Below, in pieces: positions 9,912-17,843 of a stretch of DNA of 64,000 bases (position 1 is its first letter; every line of letters begins with the position of its first letter). The position numbers and the translations under genes are program-made. The stretch comes from Chrysogorgia sp. JL179-B06 (Eukaryota > Cnidaria > Anthozoa > Scleralcyonacea > Chrysogorgiidae), in NCBI GenBank assembly GCA_035772405.1, contig JAYKKM010000032.1, positions 1,766,501 through 1,830,500 of the forward strand, read 5' to 3'. Below the pieces are notes generated by a model. It was not told where the DNA came from and did no database searches. It saw only the letters and a program-made list of their open reading frames with translations.

Positions 9912-9961
9912 GGGTGTTCTCGGATACCCCCGCTTTTTAAATTTAGACATTGGTCACATGA

Positions 9962-10171
9962 AGCGTCCAATGTACCGTAGAAACATTTTTTCACACAGTG
10001 GTCAGAGAAATCTTCGCAGATATTTTTATCAAGTTAAAAAAATATCTTTTAAAAACGTTAGAGCAGTTGTCACCTCAAGTGTCGTCTCAACAACGAGAAC
10101 GAGCGCTAACTCGACTCATTACTCACTGTCTAAAAAGTCTCTTTACAGTAGCGTCTCTCGTGGTTACTTAA
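9962..10171 (+). other. Possible small ORF or C-terminal fragment, unknown
   Basis: Frame 2 is open from 9962 to the TAA at 10169-10171 and would encode a helical, Lys/Leu-rich peptide (KLKKYLLKTLEQL inside it). It has no ATG of its own, and the tail overlaps the 3' end of the convergent BRO gene by about 40 bp. Frame 1 upstream (about 9913-9990) also looks coding. This could be one small gene broken by a frameshift, or nothing. Confidence 0.25.
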
Positions 10172-10897
10172 CGCTGATTTATTTTTAAATTTACGAAAAC
10201 ACTGGGAGCACTGAAACCCAACGACAAAGAAATATTTTACTACCGTGGTAATAGCGTCGTCGTATGAGTCGCACAAGAGTGTTAGGTACCCAGCGGATTT
10301 GTATCTGAGTAACAGAGACTCTTGCTCTTCAGATGTCTCGCCTGTACCACCTGGATTCTTGAACTCAATCACGAGTCCGCTGTGCTGTCGGTTTGCATTA
10401 GCAATAACTAAGTCAGGTGTTCCACGTTGGTAACCTTTTTTCCACGAATTTATTCTTTTACTCGAAGTGTCTTGATTCTCACCACAAGCGGCTATCAAAA
10501 TAGCTTCTGGATAGTATTTCCTAAGAAAACCAACGACTTTCGTATGGAGATCGAACTCAGTGATCATTTTAAACTGATTGTGTTTGAGACCGACGTCAGC
10601 TAAACTTTTTTTAACGCTTGGTAAGACTTCTGTGTGCACCCACCTTCCGAAGTGTTTCGCACGCTCCATTTTACTCGAGAACACCAATGAGTAGACTCCA
10701 AGTTCGTTGATAAACGAGACCTGTTCCATCTTCATTTTGCAATCAGGTTCGACGTGGTCGTTAACTGCGTCTTTTGGTCGAGCATAACCTAGAGCGCTCG
10801 CGACTTCTTTTGCTTTGAACCATATTTCACCGTTGTGATTAACCGTTGTGATTTGGTGACCATCGAAATCGAATAATCGAAGTATCGCGGAAGTCAT
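10130..10897 (-). CDS. BRO-N / VRR-NUC nuclease / zinc-finger fusion protein
   Basis: The first ATG in frame is at 10897 (255 residues). Residues about 8-95 match the BRO N-terminal DNA-binding domain: GEIWFKAKEVASALGY, DHVEPDC, FINELGVYSLVF and RWVHTEVLPSV. Residues about 120-220 match a VRR-NUC (PD-(D/E)XK) nuclease: KGYQRGTPDLVI with the catalytic Asp, LVIEFKNPGG with the Glu and Lys, then a conserved SEEQESLLLRY helix. The last 30 residues form a CxxC...H...C zinc finger (CSQCFRKF...NHERRYC). BRO-N domains occur in many large DNA viruses and phages. The fusion suggests a DNA-processing enzyme; target and role are unknown. Confidence 0.85.
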   Translation of the reverse strand: MTSAILRLFDFDGHQITTVNHNGEIWFKAKEVASALGYARPKDAVNDHVEPDCKMKMEQVSFINELGVYSLVFSSKMERAKHFGRWVHTEVLPSVKKSLADVGLKHNQFKMITEFDLHTKVVGFLRKYYPEAILIAACGENQDTSSKRINSWKKGYQRGTPDLVIANANRQHSGLVIEFKNPGGTGETSEEQESLLLRYKSAGYLTLLCDSYDDAITTVVKYFFVVGFQCSQCFRKFKNKSALSNHERRYCKETF

Positions 10898-10924
10898 CGC
10901 TATATTATAGTCTCCCACAAAAAA

Positions 10925-11065
10925 CTACTCGACATAGGTGTCAGGTTTTTTATAGATCTGGTTTGTTGTGTACCAATGCAGCAGGTGCGTTTTACTAGTC
11001 TTCAGTTTTCTACGTCGTCTGAAAAAGTTTCTAATGTTACGAACCAGTTTTCTAAGCCAACCCAT
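10925..11065 (-). CDS. Small basic amphipathic peptide (46 aa)
   Basis: The ATG at 11065 and TAG at 10925-10927 frame a 46-residue peptide whose first half is strongly basic (RNIRNFFRRRRKLK) and amphipathic. It fits the gap between two minus-strand genes with spacings of 27 and 8 bp, which supports it being real. Small basic or membrane-active peptides such as pX/mu and pVI derivatives exist in adenovirus virions, but no homology is claimed here. Confidence 0.5.
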   Translation of the reverse strand: MGWLRKLVRNIRNFFRRRRKLKTSKTHLLHWYTTNQIYKKPDTYVE

Positions 11066-11073
11066 TACATAAC

Positions 11074-11280
11074 TTAAGTCACGTCTCCTACCACTCCCAC
11101 AGTGTCTAATTCTGGTAACATAATAGGTTCGCCGTAAGTCTTTTTAGACCTCATACCAATCTCAGCGTGGAGCTCGAGAGTTACGTCACCGCGAACAAAT
11201 GATCCACCAGCTTTGAACATGTGATCAGTCGTCTTATTTATCTTATATGTTTCGTGAGGTCTCGAAATACATGCTCCCAT
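11074..11280 (-). CDS. Small protein with N-myristoylation signal (68 aa)
   Basis: ATG at 11280 directly abuts the stop of the preceding fibre-like gene. The N-terminus MGACIS fits the N-myristoylation consensus (Gly2, Ser6), and Cys4 next to it could be palmitoylated. The rest is polar with short beta-like strands (SFVRGDVTLELHAEIG). A membrane-tethered virion or membrane-remodelling protein is inferred. Family unknown. Confidence 0.55.
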   Translation of the reverse strand: MGACISRPHETYKINKTTDHMFKAGGSFVRGDVTLELHAEIGMRSKKTYGEPIMLPELDTVGVVGDVT

Positions 11281-12231
11281 TTACTTTACACCATATTCCT
11301 TCATCATTTCTCCACCCATGATTATGATGTCTCGGTTCGTCATGTAACCACTCACAATTTTCACACCGTAGAATTCTATCAACGATGGGTACGCATAGGG
11401 TGCGAGTGGTATTCTTGGTCGATGTATTCCAAAAATTGTTCCGTAGGGTGTGCCTATTTTTTTCATGTTCGCTACGAAGTCTGAGTCGGCTGACTTGACG
11501 TTGTTGACCCTGACGTGTGAATTGTCCATTTGCCAGTGTATTGATATCATGTGCATTTTGGTGAGGTCAACGCCACTTGGAATAGTACATATGCTCTCCA
11601 TTGCTGGGATGCTGCCACCATACGCGAGTCCATTAGTCATACCAGTCTTGTACCCTATGAACTTATCCCACTGACCATCGTCGTTCGATATAATTGTCTC
11701 CCAATTTGATCCAGCGGTGCGAGCAGGTAACCTCACCACAACAAAAATGGAGAGATCACACCATTGCATACTGGGACAATTAAAATGGAGACCTGACTCA
11801 AGTGGGATTGGTGTTAACACAGGGGATAGAAAACTTTGGCTTACACTGCTGATGCCAATAATAGGACCATAGGTTGAGTTGTTTTGCACTAATTTACTTG
11901 TTTCACCAATGGCTTTCACTTTGTTTGAACCATTGGTGTGAAATTCCACGTTTTTCAAGGCGTGTGTGCTAACGTTGAAGTCGAGCACAATGTTGTAGGA
12001 CTGGCTCTTGAGGTAGCTTGATAGTAGTTGCTCTAGAGTTCTTTTATTCGTGGCGTCTGAGTCATCGACTGGGTCTGCTACGTTTTTTATCGCTGAGCCT
12101 TGCATGTCTATTATTCCAGACATCCTTCCACCAGTCGCACTTAATTTGGGATCTTCGTCCAGATGCCTTTTCGTTCTCTTTAGTATTTTATCGTGAGGGT
12201 CGTCAGACTCATACCCGTAGTTTAGACTCAT
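11281..12231 (-). CDS. Fibre-like structural protein (316 aa)
   Basis: ATG at 12231. The N-terminus is MSLNYGYES, almost the same as the second penton-like protein (MSLNYGFDS). Residues about 30-70 contain GGRMSGIIDMQGSAIKNVAD followed by a DATNKRTLEQLL helix, the pattern of phage tail-fibre and collar trimerisation repeats. The C-terminal two thirds are beta-rich with a concanavalin-like feel (SMQWCDLSIFVVVRLPAR, ISIHWQMDN). I infer a trimeric spike or receptor-binding protein at capsid vertices. It is flanked 2 bp upstream by the 492-residue membrane protein gene and followed at once by the myristoylated protein. Confidence 0.65.
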   Translation of the reverse strand: MSLNYGYESDDPHDKILKRTKRHLDEDPKLSATGGRMSGIIDMQGSAIKNVADPVDDSDATNKRTLEQLLSSYLKSQSYNIVLDFNVSTHALKNVEFHTNGSNKVKAIGETSKLVQNNSTYGPIIGISSVSQSFLSPVLTPIPLESGLHFNCPSMQWCDLSIFVVVRLPARTAGSNWETIISNDDGQWDKFIGYKTGMTNGLAYGGSIPAMESICTIPSGVDLTKMHMISIHWQMDNSHVRVNNVKSADSDFVANMKKIGTPYGTIFGIHRPRIPLAPYAYPSLIEFYGVKIVSGYMTNRDIIIMGGEMMKEYGVK

Positions 12232-12233
12232 TA

Positions 12234-13712
12234 CTACTTCAAGGTGTATTTGGTTAGCAGATAGCCAGAGACTGCTGAGAACCCTAAGATTATCGCCAGC
12301 GTTGTCGTGTCTGACTTACTTGTGACCACTGTTTTTTTCACAGGAAGTGGTGTCACATTTTCTTGGTAAACTTTTTTAGCCACAGTCATTGGTACCACCA
12401 CACTCTCTTGGTGAGCTTTTTTCTTCACGGTCGTTGGTGGTACTAAGTTAGTCACCACATTTTCTTGGTGGACTTTTTTAGCCGTAATTGTTGGTGTTGT
12501 TGCATTCAAGCTAGTGTTCACCCCAAATTTCATGGACTCTGTGGCAATTTTTAATAAGTTGTTGTACCCAGCGATTTTATTCTTGAGTATCACTAGGTTA
12601 CTCGGCATTAACCATGTACTTGGTGACACTGCAAGATTTTGGACAACGTTGGTGTCTCTAATCGATTTATTCATGTTGAGAATCCACGTCGATACGTCAT
12701 ACTGTACAACACTGTCAGAAAACAACTTGCGGAATTCTTGTTGGGTTTCTAGACTTCCTGCAGAACCACCAACGACTGATACACGCGTTCTCGCTTGCGC
12801 GCCAAGTGTGGAGTACACAAAGGCTTCTATGCTTTGATTTAGATATTGCAGTCCAATGTTGGTGAAGCCGTCTGACAATCGCGCGACGTATCGTCTGTAA
12901 TCATTCTGAACGTCATTGAGTGTGAAGACTCTGGACTCACCTGTTGTGCCATCGCTCAGGACTTTATTCTGGTAGTAATGTTTTCTAGGAATTTTGGAAA
13001 TCTTACCATACAATTCGGAAGCGTTAAATTCTCTACTTATCGATTTCATGGTCTCACCACCTTCCATTCTTCTGAGAAGTCTCCTAATGGTGAAGTACAA
13101 ATGAAATCTCATCACACTTGTGACCACGGGGTGAACTTCTTGTGACACTGATAAATGTTGCAACGACACTCCACAACAGAAACTCGCACAATACGTCGCA
13201 AACACAATGCGGTAGTAAGATTCGTTGTCATCCCACTCTGATTTTGTCTTTGACGTAGTGACTCGCAAGGTTGGTAGCTTTGACATGAAGTAGCTATTTT
13301 GGTTAACAAAAACTTTAAAGTTATTCACTGGATAATTCAACACGTTTTCTGTTGGGTAGCCGTCCCAAAGTCCCCAGTGGTTCTTATGACCTTTTGGCAG
13401 TGGTTGGATAGTTCCACCACCTTGCCATATTATTGGGAACTTGCTATTGTGTAGCCACTTCCACATGTTTTTATCATTTTTGAAAGTTGCGCTGGTTATG
13501 TCTGTGCTGAGGATGTCATTATTTCTGAAATACACATCGACACTCATGATTTTACCATCTTGCGAGATATTTGGATTGAACTCGAATTTGCCTAGAGTAG
13601 CGTGGGGGTACTTTTTGATGAGGTCTGCCTTCGCGTCGTGTGTAGCCTTTGATGTGTTAGCCATCGCGAGTTTGTAGTACTTTCCATAGTAGTCATGAAG
13701 GGCTTTCTGCAT
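12234..13712 (-). CDS. Large Polinton protein with C-terminal transmembrane helix (492 aa)
   Basis: The first ATG in frame is at 13712 (MQKALHDYYG). The N-terminal half has conserved-looking aromatic motifs (DVYFRNNDILSTDI, WKWLHNSKFPIIWQGGGT, NHWGLWDGYPTENVLNYPV) of the type seen in uncharacterised Polinton proteins. The C-terminal 90 residues hold four imperfect repeats of about 20 residues built on AKKVHQENV / KKAHQESV / AKKVYQENV, then a membrane helix (TLAIILGFSAVSGYLL). I infer a membrane-anchored virion or entry-related protein, but no function is known. It faces the penton-like gene at 13757 across a very short divergent promoter. Confidence 0.65.
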   Translation of the reverse strand: MQKALHDYYGKYYKLAMANTSKATHDAKADLIKKYPHATLGKFEFNPNISQDGKIMSVDVYFRNNDILSTDITSATFKNDKNMWKWLHNSKFPIIWQGGGTIQPLPKGHKNHWGLWDGYPTENVLNYPVNNFKVFVNQNSYFMSKLPTLRVTTSKTKSEWDDNESYYRIVFATYCASFCCGVSLQHLSVSQEVHPVVTSVMRFHLYFTIRRLLRRMEGGETMKSISREFNASELYGKISKIPRKHYYQNKVLSDGTTGESRVFTLNDVQNDYRRYVARLSDGFTNIGLQYLNQSIEAFVYSTLGAQARTRVSVVGGSAGSLETQQEFRKLFSDSVVQYDVSTWILNMNKSIRDTNVVQNLAVSPSTWLMPSNLVILKNKIAGYNNLLKIATESMKFGVNTSLNATTPTITAKKVHQENVVTNLVPPTTVKKKAHQESVVVPMTVAKKVYQENVTPLPVKKTVVTSKSDTTTLAIILGFSAVSGYLLTKYTLK

Positions 13713-13756
13713 ATATAATATACCATATGTTACACATAACACATGCTACATTATAT
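13713..13756. promoter_or_regulatory. Short bidirectional promoter region
   Basis: Only 44 bp separate the ATG at 13712 (minus) and the ATG at 13757 (plus). The stretch contains TATA-like boxes (ATATATAATATA near 13711-13722 and TTATATATGG near 13752). An upstream ATG at 13727 is in frame with the plus gene, so the spacer could be even shorter. Bidirectional use is inferred. Confidence 0.4.
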
Positions 13757-14419
13757 ATGGTCAGGGTTGTAGTGTTGATTAGAGGTCCAACGGAAACTGT
13801 GGATCTACCAGAAGCACTTTTGACGTTTGGCTCAGATCCTCACTTACTAGTAAAAAAAGCGACCATCTTTTGGGACTACGTTAACGTGGAGACCGGTGTG
13901 AACGATGAAATAAGTTACAACAGTAACAAACACGTTTTTGAGCCTGGGTACCACACTTTTAAAATGATTGCCGACGAGTTGAAAGGATTAGGGGCTATCG
14001 AGCTAGTAGCCAACAAACACAATTCAAAGTGTGAGATAAAAACTGACCAACAATTAGAGCTGTTTAAATTTGGAGAACTCTTAGGGTTCAACGATAACAC
14101 AACGGTGAGTAGTAGTGGTTTGGTCAGCCCTAACGTTGTGAACGTTAACAAAGGGCTGAAGTACATACAAGTAGGTTGTAGCATTGTGAACAGACCTGAG
14201 AATATTGTTAATGGCAGCAAAAGCGAGGTTATCGTTGAGCTACCATTGACCACCACCCAACCACTGAAGAGCTCCGTTCAACAATTCTTCAACATTGAGT
14301 CGAAGGTGTCGATAAACAAAGGCGCTTTTACACAGCTGGTGTTTAATGTGACTGACCAAGATGGTAGTGGTGTCAATGTTGGTGACATATTGTTGGATTT
14401 GTATGCGACGCTCGAGTAG
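13757..14419 (+). CDS. Penton-like minor capsid protein 1 (220-230 aa)
   Basis: I take the ATG at 13757 (220 residues); an in-frame ATG at 13727 would add ten. It is paralogous to the next gene: LVKKATIFWDYVNV against IVVKTATVFWNYDNV, NVNKGLKYIQVGC against DMNRGLKYVEVSC, and VNVGDILLDLYATL against ADVGAVLLELYIV. The beta-rich single-domain pattern and position before integrase and capsid genes fit the single jelly-roll penton (minor capsid) of Polintons, which closes capsid vertices. The next gene starts 25 bp downstream. Confidence 0.75.
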   Translation: MVRVVVLIRGPTETVDLPEALLTFGSDPHLLVKKATIFWDYVNVETGVNDEISYNSNKHVFEPGYHTFKMIADELKGLGAIELVANKHNSKCEIKTDQQLELFKFGELLGFNDNTTVSSSGLVSPNVVNVNKGLKYIQVGCSIVNRPENIVNGSKSEVIVELPLTTTQPLKSSVQQFFNIESKVSINKGAFTQLVFNVTDQDGSGVNVGDILLDLYATLE

Positions 14420-14444
14420 CTAACGTTAGACGCATGCTAAAGTA

Positions 14445-15236
14445 ATGAGTCTAAACTATGGGTTCGACTCTGGTGGTTACACTGAGAAGCGGCGTGTAGA
14501 CGACAGTCCTCAAAAGTTGACGGTGCTTATTGAAGGTGTGGAGAAAGTTGTAACCTTTGACTACAGCGTAGTAGCCACACATGATAACCCACACATTGTA
14601 GTCAAGACAGCCACTGTGTTTTGGAACTATGATAATGTGACGGGTAGTGATGATATTCGATTCACATACACTAGATTAGGAATACCGTATCCAGGACTCG
14701 CGACAACTCGATTGAGTGGGGGTCACTACGACTTCGACGCGTTGGTTAGAGCTCTACGACTCACGCTCAAGGAGGTTAATGTAGACCTCGTGGTGGAGAA
14801 ATTGGTGGTCACAGGTAAAAGTAGGGTCAAAGTTCGGCGTATATGGTATGGCTCCGACAGCAGAGTAGAACTTAGGCTAGGTGACATTGGGCTTTTGCTT
14901 GGTTTTGCGAAGGACGCAGGAATTACGTTAGATGATCAGTGGAATGACAGCCCAAACAAGATTGACATGAACAGAGGTCTAAAGTATGTAGAGGTCTCGT
15001 GCGACGCTGTTGAGACGGAGAGCAACGTGGGCACTGATGGGAAGCGTAGCGACGTGATCGCAACACTGCCAGTACCCACCGAGCAGTCTCTTGATGGAGG
15101 GATACAGCGCTACGCATACGTTGAGTCCAAGGTGAGAATTAAAAAAGGTATTCACTCAAGTATGACGTTTCGTGTCAAACCAAACAATGGTGACGCTGAC
15201 GTTGGCGCGGTGTTATTGGAACTGTATATTGTGTGA
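14445..15236 (+). CDS. Penton-like minor capsid protein 2 (263 aa)
   Basis: ATG at 14445. It is the tandem paralogue of the preceding protein but carries an extra N-terminal leader beginning MSLNYGFDS, shared with the fibre-like protein. Other matches to its paralogue include GHYDFDALVRAL, KSRVKVRR, LLLGFAKDAG and the C-terminal strand. Known role of the family: pentameric vertex protein of the icosahedral capsid. Two paralogues could form hetero-pentamers or serve different vertices. The stop lies 6 bp before the integrase ATG. Confidence 0.78.
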   Translation: MSLNYGFDSGGYTEKRRVDDSPQKLTVLIEGVEKVVTFDYSVVATHDNPHIVVKTATVFWNYDNVTGSDDIRFTYTRLGIPYPGLATTRLSGGHYDFDALVRALRLTLKEVNVDLVVEKLVVTGKSRVKVRRIWYGSDSRVELRLGDIGLLLGFAKDAGITLDDQWNDSPNKIDMNRGLKYVEVSCDAVETESNVGTDGKRSDVIATLPVPTEQSLDGGIQRYAYVESKVRIKKGIHSSMTFRVKPNNGDADVGAVLLELYIV

Positions 15237-15241
15237 ATTAT

Positions 15242-16345
15242 ATGGAGCTTGGTGTGGAGACAGAGCAAGGGTTGCGAGACATTTATTATAATCCTAAGAC
15301 AGGGTACAGTGGTGCAGAGAGGTTGTATCAAAGTGCGTTGGGAGACGGATTGAAAGTAACTAGAAAAACAGTGAAAGAATGGTTGACCACGCAGGACACC
15401 TACACTAGGTACAAACCCATTGTGAGAAGGCATAAGTTCCGCGCTACCTTCGTCGGATTTCTTGGTGAAGAGCTCCAAATGGACTTAGTGGACATGAGTA
15501 AGTACTCAAAACAGAATGGCGGTTATTATTGGATATTGACAGGCATTGAAATATTGAGTAGATACGCTTTCGGCATTGCAGTTTATAGAAAAGACACTAA
15601 GAACATGACTAAGGCTGTTGGAAAATTGTTGGATGACTTTAAAGATCGGTTTGGGGCCACACCTAAGTTAGCACAATTTGATGATGGACTTGAATTCTAC
15701 AATGTTGGGGTGAAAAGTTTGCTGAAAAAACATGGTGTTGAATATTTCAGCACTAAGAGTGATAAAAAGGCTGCTGTTGTCGAGCGTTTTAATAGAAGTC
15801 TGAAGAACGTTATGTGGAAGTACTTTTATACCCGTGGGACGTACAAATGGATTAACGCTTTGGACCAGTTCGTGAGCAATTACAATAGCAGCGTGAACCG
15901 CAGTATTATGATGAAACCGAAGGATGTCGATAAGTCAAACGAAGGCGAAGTGTGGACCACTTTGTTTGGTCACCAATTTGCAGACAACCCATTGCCAAAG
16001 TTTAGAGTTGGCGAGTCAGTGAGAATTAGTAAATACAAGAGTGTGTTCACAAAGGGTTATGAAGCCAACTTCACTGAGGAGCTGTTTAAAGTGGTGAAAG
16101 TTATTCGCGGTGATCCGAATGTGTACGAAATTGAGGACCACACCGGTGAACAGATTATTGGGAAATTTTATGAACAGGAATTATCGCTGGTCAATAAGAA
16201 ACATGGTGACGATGTGTACAGAGTTGAAAAGGTGTTGAAAAGAAAGAAAGTCAGAGGGAAGAAGATGGCGCTAGTCAAATGGTTAGGTTATGAGAGCAAA
16301 CATAATTCGTGGGTACCAGAAAGCGACATTCAAAATGTGAGCTAA
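15242..16345 (+). CDS. Retrovirus-like integrase with chromodomain (367 aa)
   Basis: ATG at 15242, 6 bp after the preceding stop. The catalytic core has ELQMDLVDM (Asp81), LAQFDDGLEFYN (Asp147) and AAVVERFNRSLKN (Glu181), the DDE triad of Polinton and retroviral integrases. Residues about 325-367 form a chromodomain (VYRVEKVLKR, then MALVKWLGYESKHNSWVPESD) with the aromatic residues expected of a methyl-lysine cage. The enzyme joins element ends to host DNA and makes the 6-bp duplication seen here; the chromodomain may steer insertion to marked chromatin. The frame is intact. Confidence 0.95.
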   Translation: MELGVETEQGLRDIYYNPKTGYSGAERLYQSALGDGLKVTRKTVKEWLTTQDTYTRYKPIVRRHKFRATFVGFLGEELQMDLVDMSKYSKQNGGYYWILTGIEILSRYAFGIAVYRKDTKNMTKAVGKLLDDFKDRFGATPKLAQFDDGLEFYNVGVKSLLKKHGVEYFSTKSDKKAAVVERFNRSLKNVMWKYFYTRGTYKWINALDQFVSNYNSSVNRSIMMKPKDVDKSNEGEVWTTLFGHQFADNPLPKFRVGESVRISKYKSVFTKGYEANFTEELFKVVKVIRGDPNVYEIEDHTGEQIIGKFYEQELSLVNKKHGDDVYRVEKVLKRKKVRGKKMALVKWLGYESKHNSWVPESDIQNVS

Positions 16346-16351
16346 TGTAAT

Positions 16352-17791
16352 ATGGCTGAAGGTGGGGAAGGTTTTGATAACTTCGAGATGGGAATCCTCA
16401 ATAAGTACGAAAACATGAGTGTTGAGCAACTAGAAAAGAGGCTCGCCGATTTCAAAGAGTTAATCGAAGACATAGACGATGAGCACACTGAAGACAACAT
16501 GCCGGAAGACGTTCGTGTTGATTACAACGACTATCAAGACCATGTGGAAAAGATAACGAGTGAGCTAGACGCGAGACAAGGTTGGCAAAAAGAGACGTCA
16601 TTTATTGACACTGATGATGGTAAGACGGTGACAATAAGAGGAACTAACACAGAAGTCCCCGCGGTGGAGTTTGTTGAACAGGAGTCATATGATGACGTCA
16701 ATGACACAAGCTACAGTATAGCTCTTGAAGAGGTTGACGAAATTAAGAGAAGATTGGGCGAGCTAAACGCGTCCAACAAAGAGATAGCAAAAGATCAAGT
16801 AAAAAGAGTCAAGCTAATAGATAAGAAAATACGTGAGTTGTATAAAAAAAAACTCGGTCGCGATGACACGTCAAGGGAAATAGTCAACAGGTCGCAGGTT
16901 ACGGACTCAGGGTCTATTTTTTTCAAACCGATAAACAAAGATGGTGAACGTGGGAGTCCCAAACTAATTCTAAAACCTGGGAAAAAAGGTTTGATCTACA
17001 GTAAAGACGTGAGTAGTAAAAATGCTATTGAGCAATTCAAAAAGCTAGTTAGTCAAATCCCTGAGAATGTAGAAACAATAGTTGTCACAACAGAAGTGAT
17101 CCCAGACGACTTCCCAGTAATCGAGACAAGAGTGGATAACGATGACATACCTGGGCTATCACTAGACGAGAACCGTGAGCTGAATGGTGTGCTTAACCCA
17201 AGCGATAGTGTGTTGCGTGAATCGAGAATAGGTGACGATGGCGCACTGCAAGCGCAGGCAAACCACCTTCAAAAAACGATAGACAAATCGAACGAGAGAT
17301 TGGCGGAGCTTAATAGAAAAGCTGACCAAACTGATCTCACGCCCGACGAAGAGCGAGAGTACGCTGGTTTGTTTGAAAGAGAGTCAGGACTAAAGCAAGC
17401 CAGAGATAGAACCCTAGAACAGCGCAAGCTTGAAGAAGTTAGAGAGCAACAAGAAGTCGACATTGACAGATTGCAGAGGTTCAAGGAATGGGCTAAAGAA
17501 AACGTGGTTGGGTTGAGCGCTGTAGCAATTTCAATGGCTGGAATTATAACAACAATTATTATCGCTGGTAGGTCCGCTGTTATGAAAGGCGCTATGGCCA
17601 CAAAGTCGTTCGCACAGGCTGTTAAGAACGCGATAATGAAGATGGGTCCATGGGCTGTTGGGTTGGCTAATTTAGTTTACAATGCGTTGACGTTGGGTGC
17701 AAAGGGTCTCGCATGGTTGGCTCAAAATCTGTGGGTACTCGCGGTGGTACTTGCGTGGTTTGCTTATGATTATTACAAGCTAAAACGGTAG
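16352..17791 (+). CDS. Coiled-coil protein with C-terminal membrane region (479 aa)
   Basis: ATG at 16352. Residues 1-170 are acidic and helical with heptad-like Leu/Ile spacing; residues about 315-385 are another long coiled coil (ERLAELNRKADQ, REQQEVDIDRLQRF). The C-terminal 95 residues contain two or three hydrophobic segments (VVGLSAVAISMAGIITTIIIA, GLAWLAQNLWVLAVVLAWFAY) and end in a basic YYKLKR. Similar coiled-coil plus membrane proteins sit next to the capsid gene in other Polintons; a role in the virion interior or membrane penetration is inferred only. It lies between integrase and major capsid protein genes. Confidence 0.65.
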   Translation: MAEGGEGFDNFEMGILNKYENMSVEQLEKRLADFKELIEDIDDEHTEDNMPEDVRVDYNDYQDHVEKITSELDARQGWQKETSFIDTDDGKTVTIRGTNTEVPAVEFVEQESYDDVNDTSYSIALEEVDEIKRRLGELNASNKEIAKDQVKRVKLIDKKIRELYKKKLGRDDTSREIVNRSQVTDSGSIFFKPINKDGERGSPKLILKPGKKGLIYSKDVSSKNAIEQFKKLVSQIPENVETIVVTTEVIPDDFPVIETRVDNDDIPGLSLDENRELNGVLNPSDSVLRESRIGDDGALQAQANHLQKTIDKSNERLAELNRKADQTDLTPDEEREYAGLFERESGLKQARDRTLEQRKLEEVREQQEVDIDRLQRFKEWAKENVVGLSAVAISMAGIITTIIIAGRSAVMKGAMATKSFAQAVKNAIMKMGPWAVGLANLVYNALTLGAKGLAWLAQNLWVLAVVLAWFAYDYYKLKR

Positions 17792-17820
17792 TCTCAGCTT
17801 CGAGGGTCTCAGCTTCGAAG
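17791..17820 (+). repeat. 15-bp direct repeat before the major capsid gene
   Basis: GTCTCAGCTTCGAGG at 17791-17805 is followed at once by GTCTCAGCTTCGAAG at 17806-17820, in the 50-bp gap between the coiled-coil gene and the capsid gene. It overlaps the upstream stop codon region. A promoter or transcript-end signal is possible but unproven. Confidence 0.45.
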
Positions 17821-17843
17821 ATGACAAAACATATGTAAAGTAT

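Noticed and set aside
9784..10188. 134-codon plus-strand frame across the thymidine kinase end
   Set aside because: Its first half overlaps the kinase in another frame and has no family signature; only the tail region is kept as a doubtful feature.
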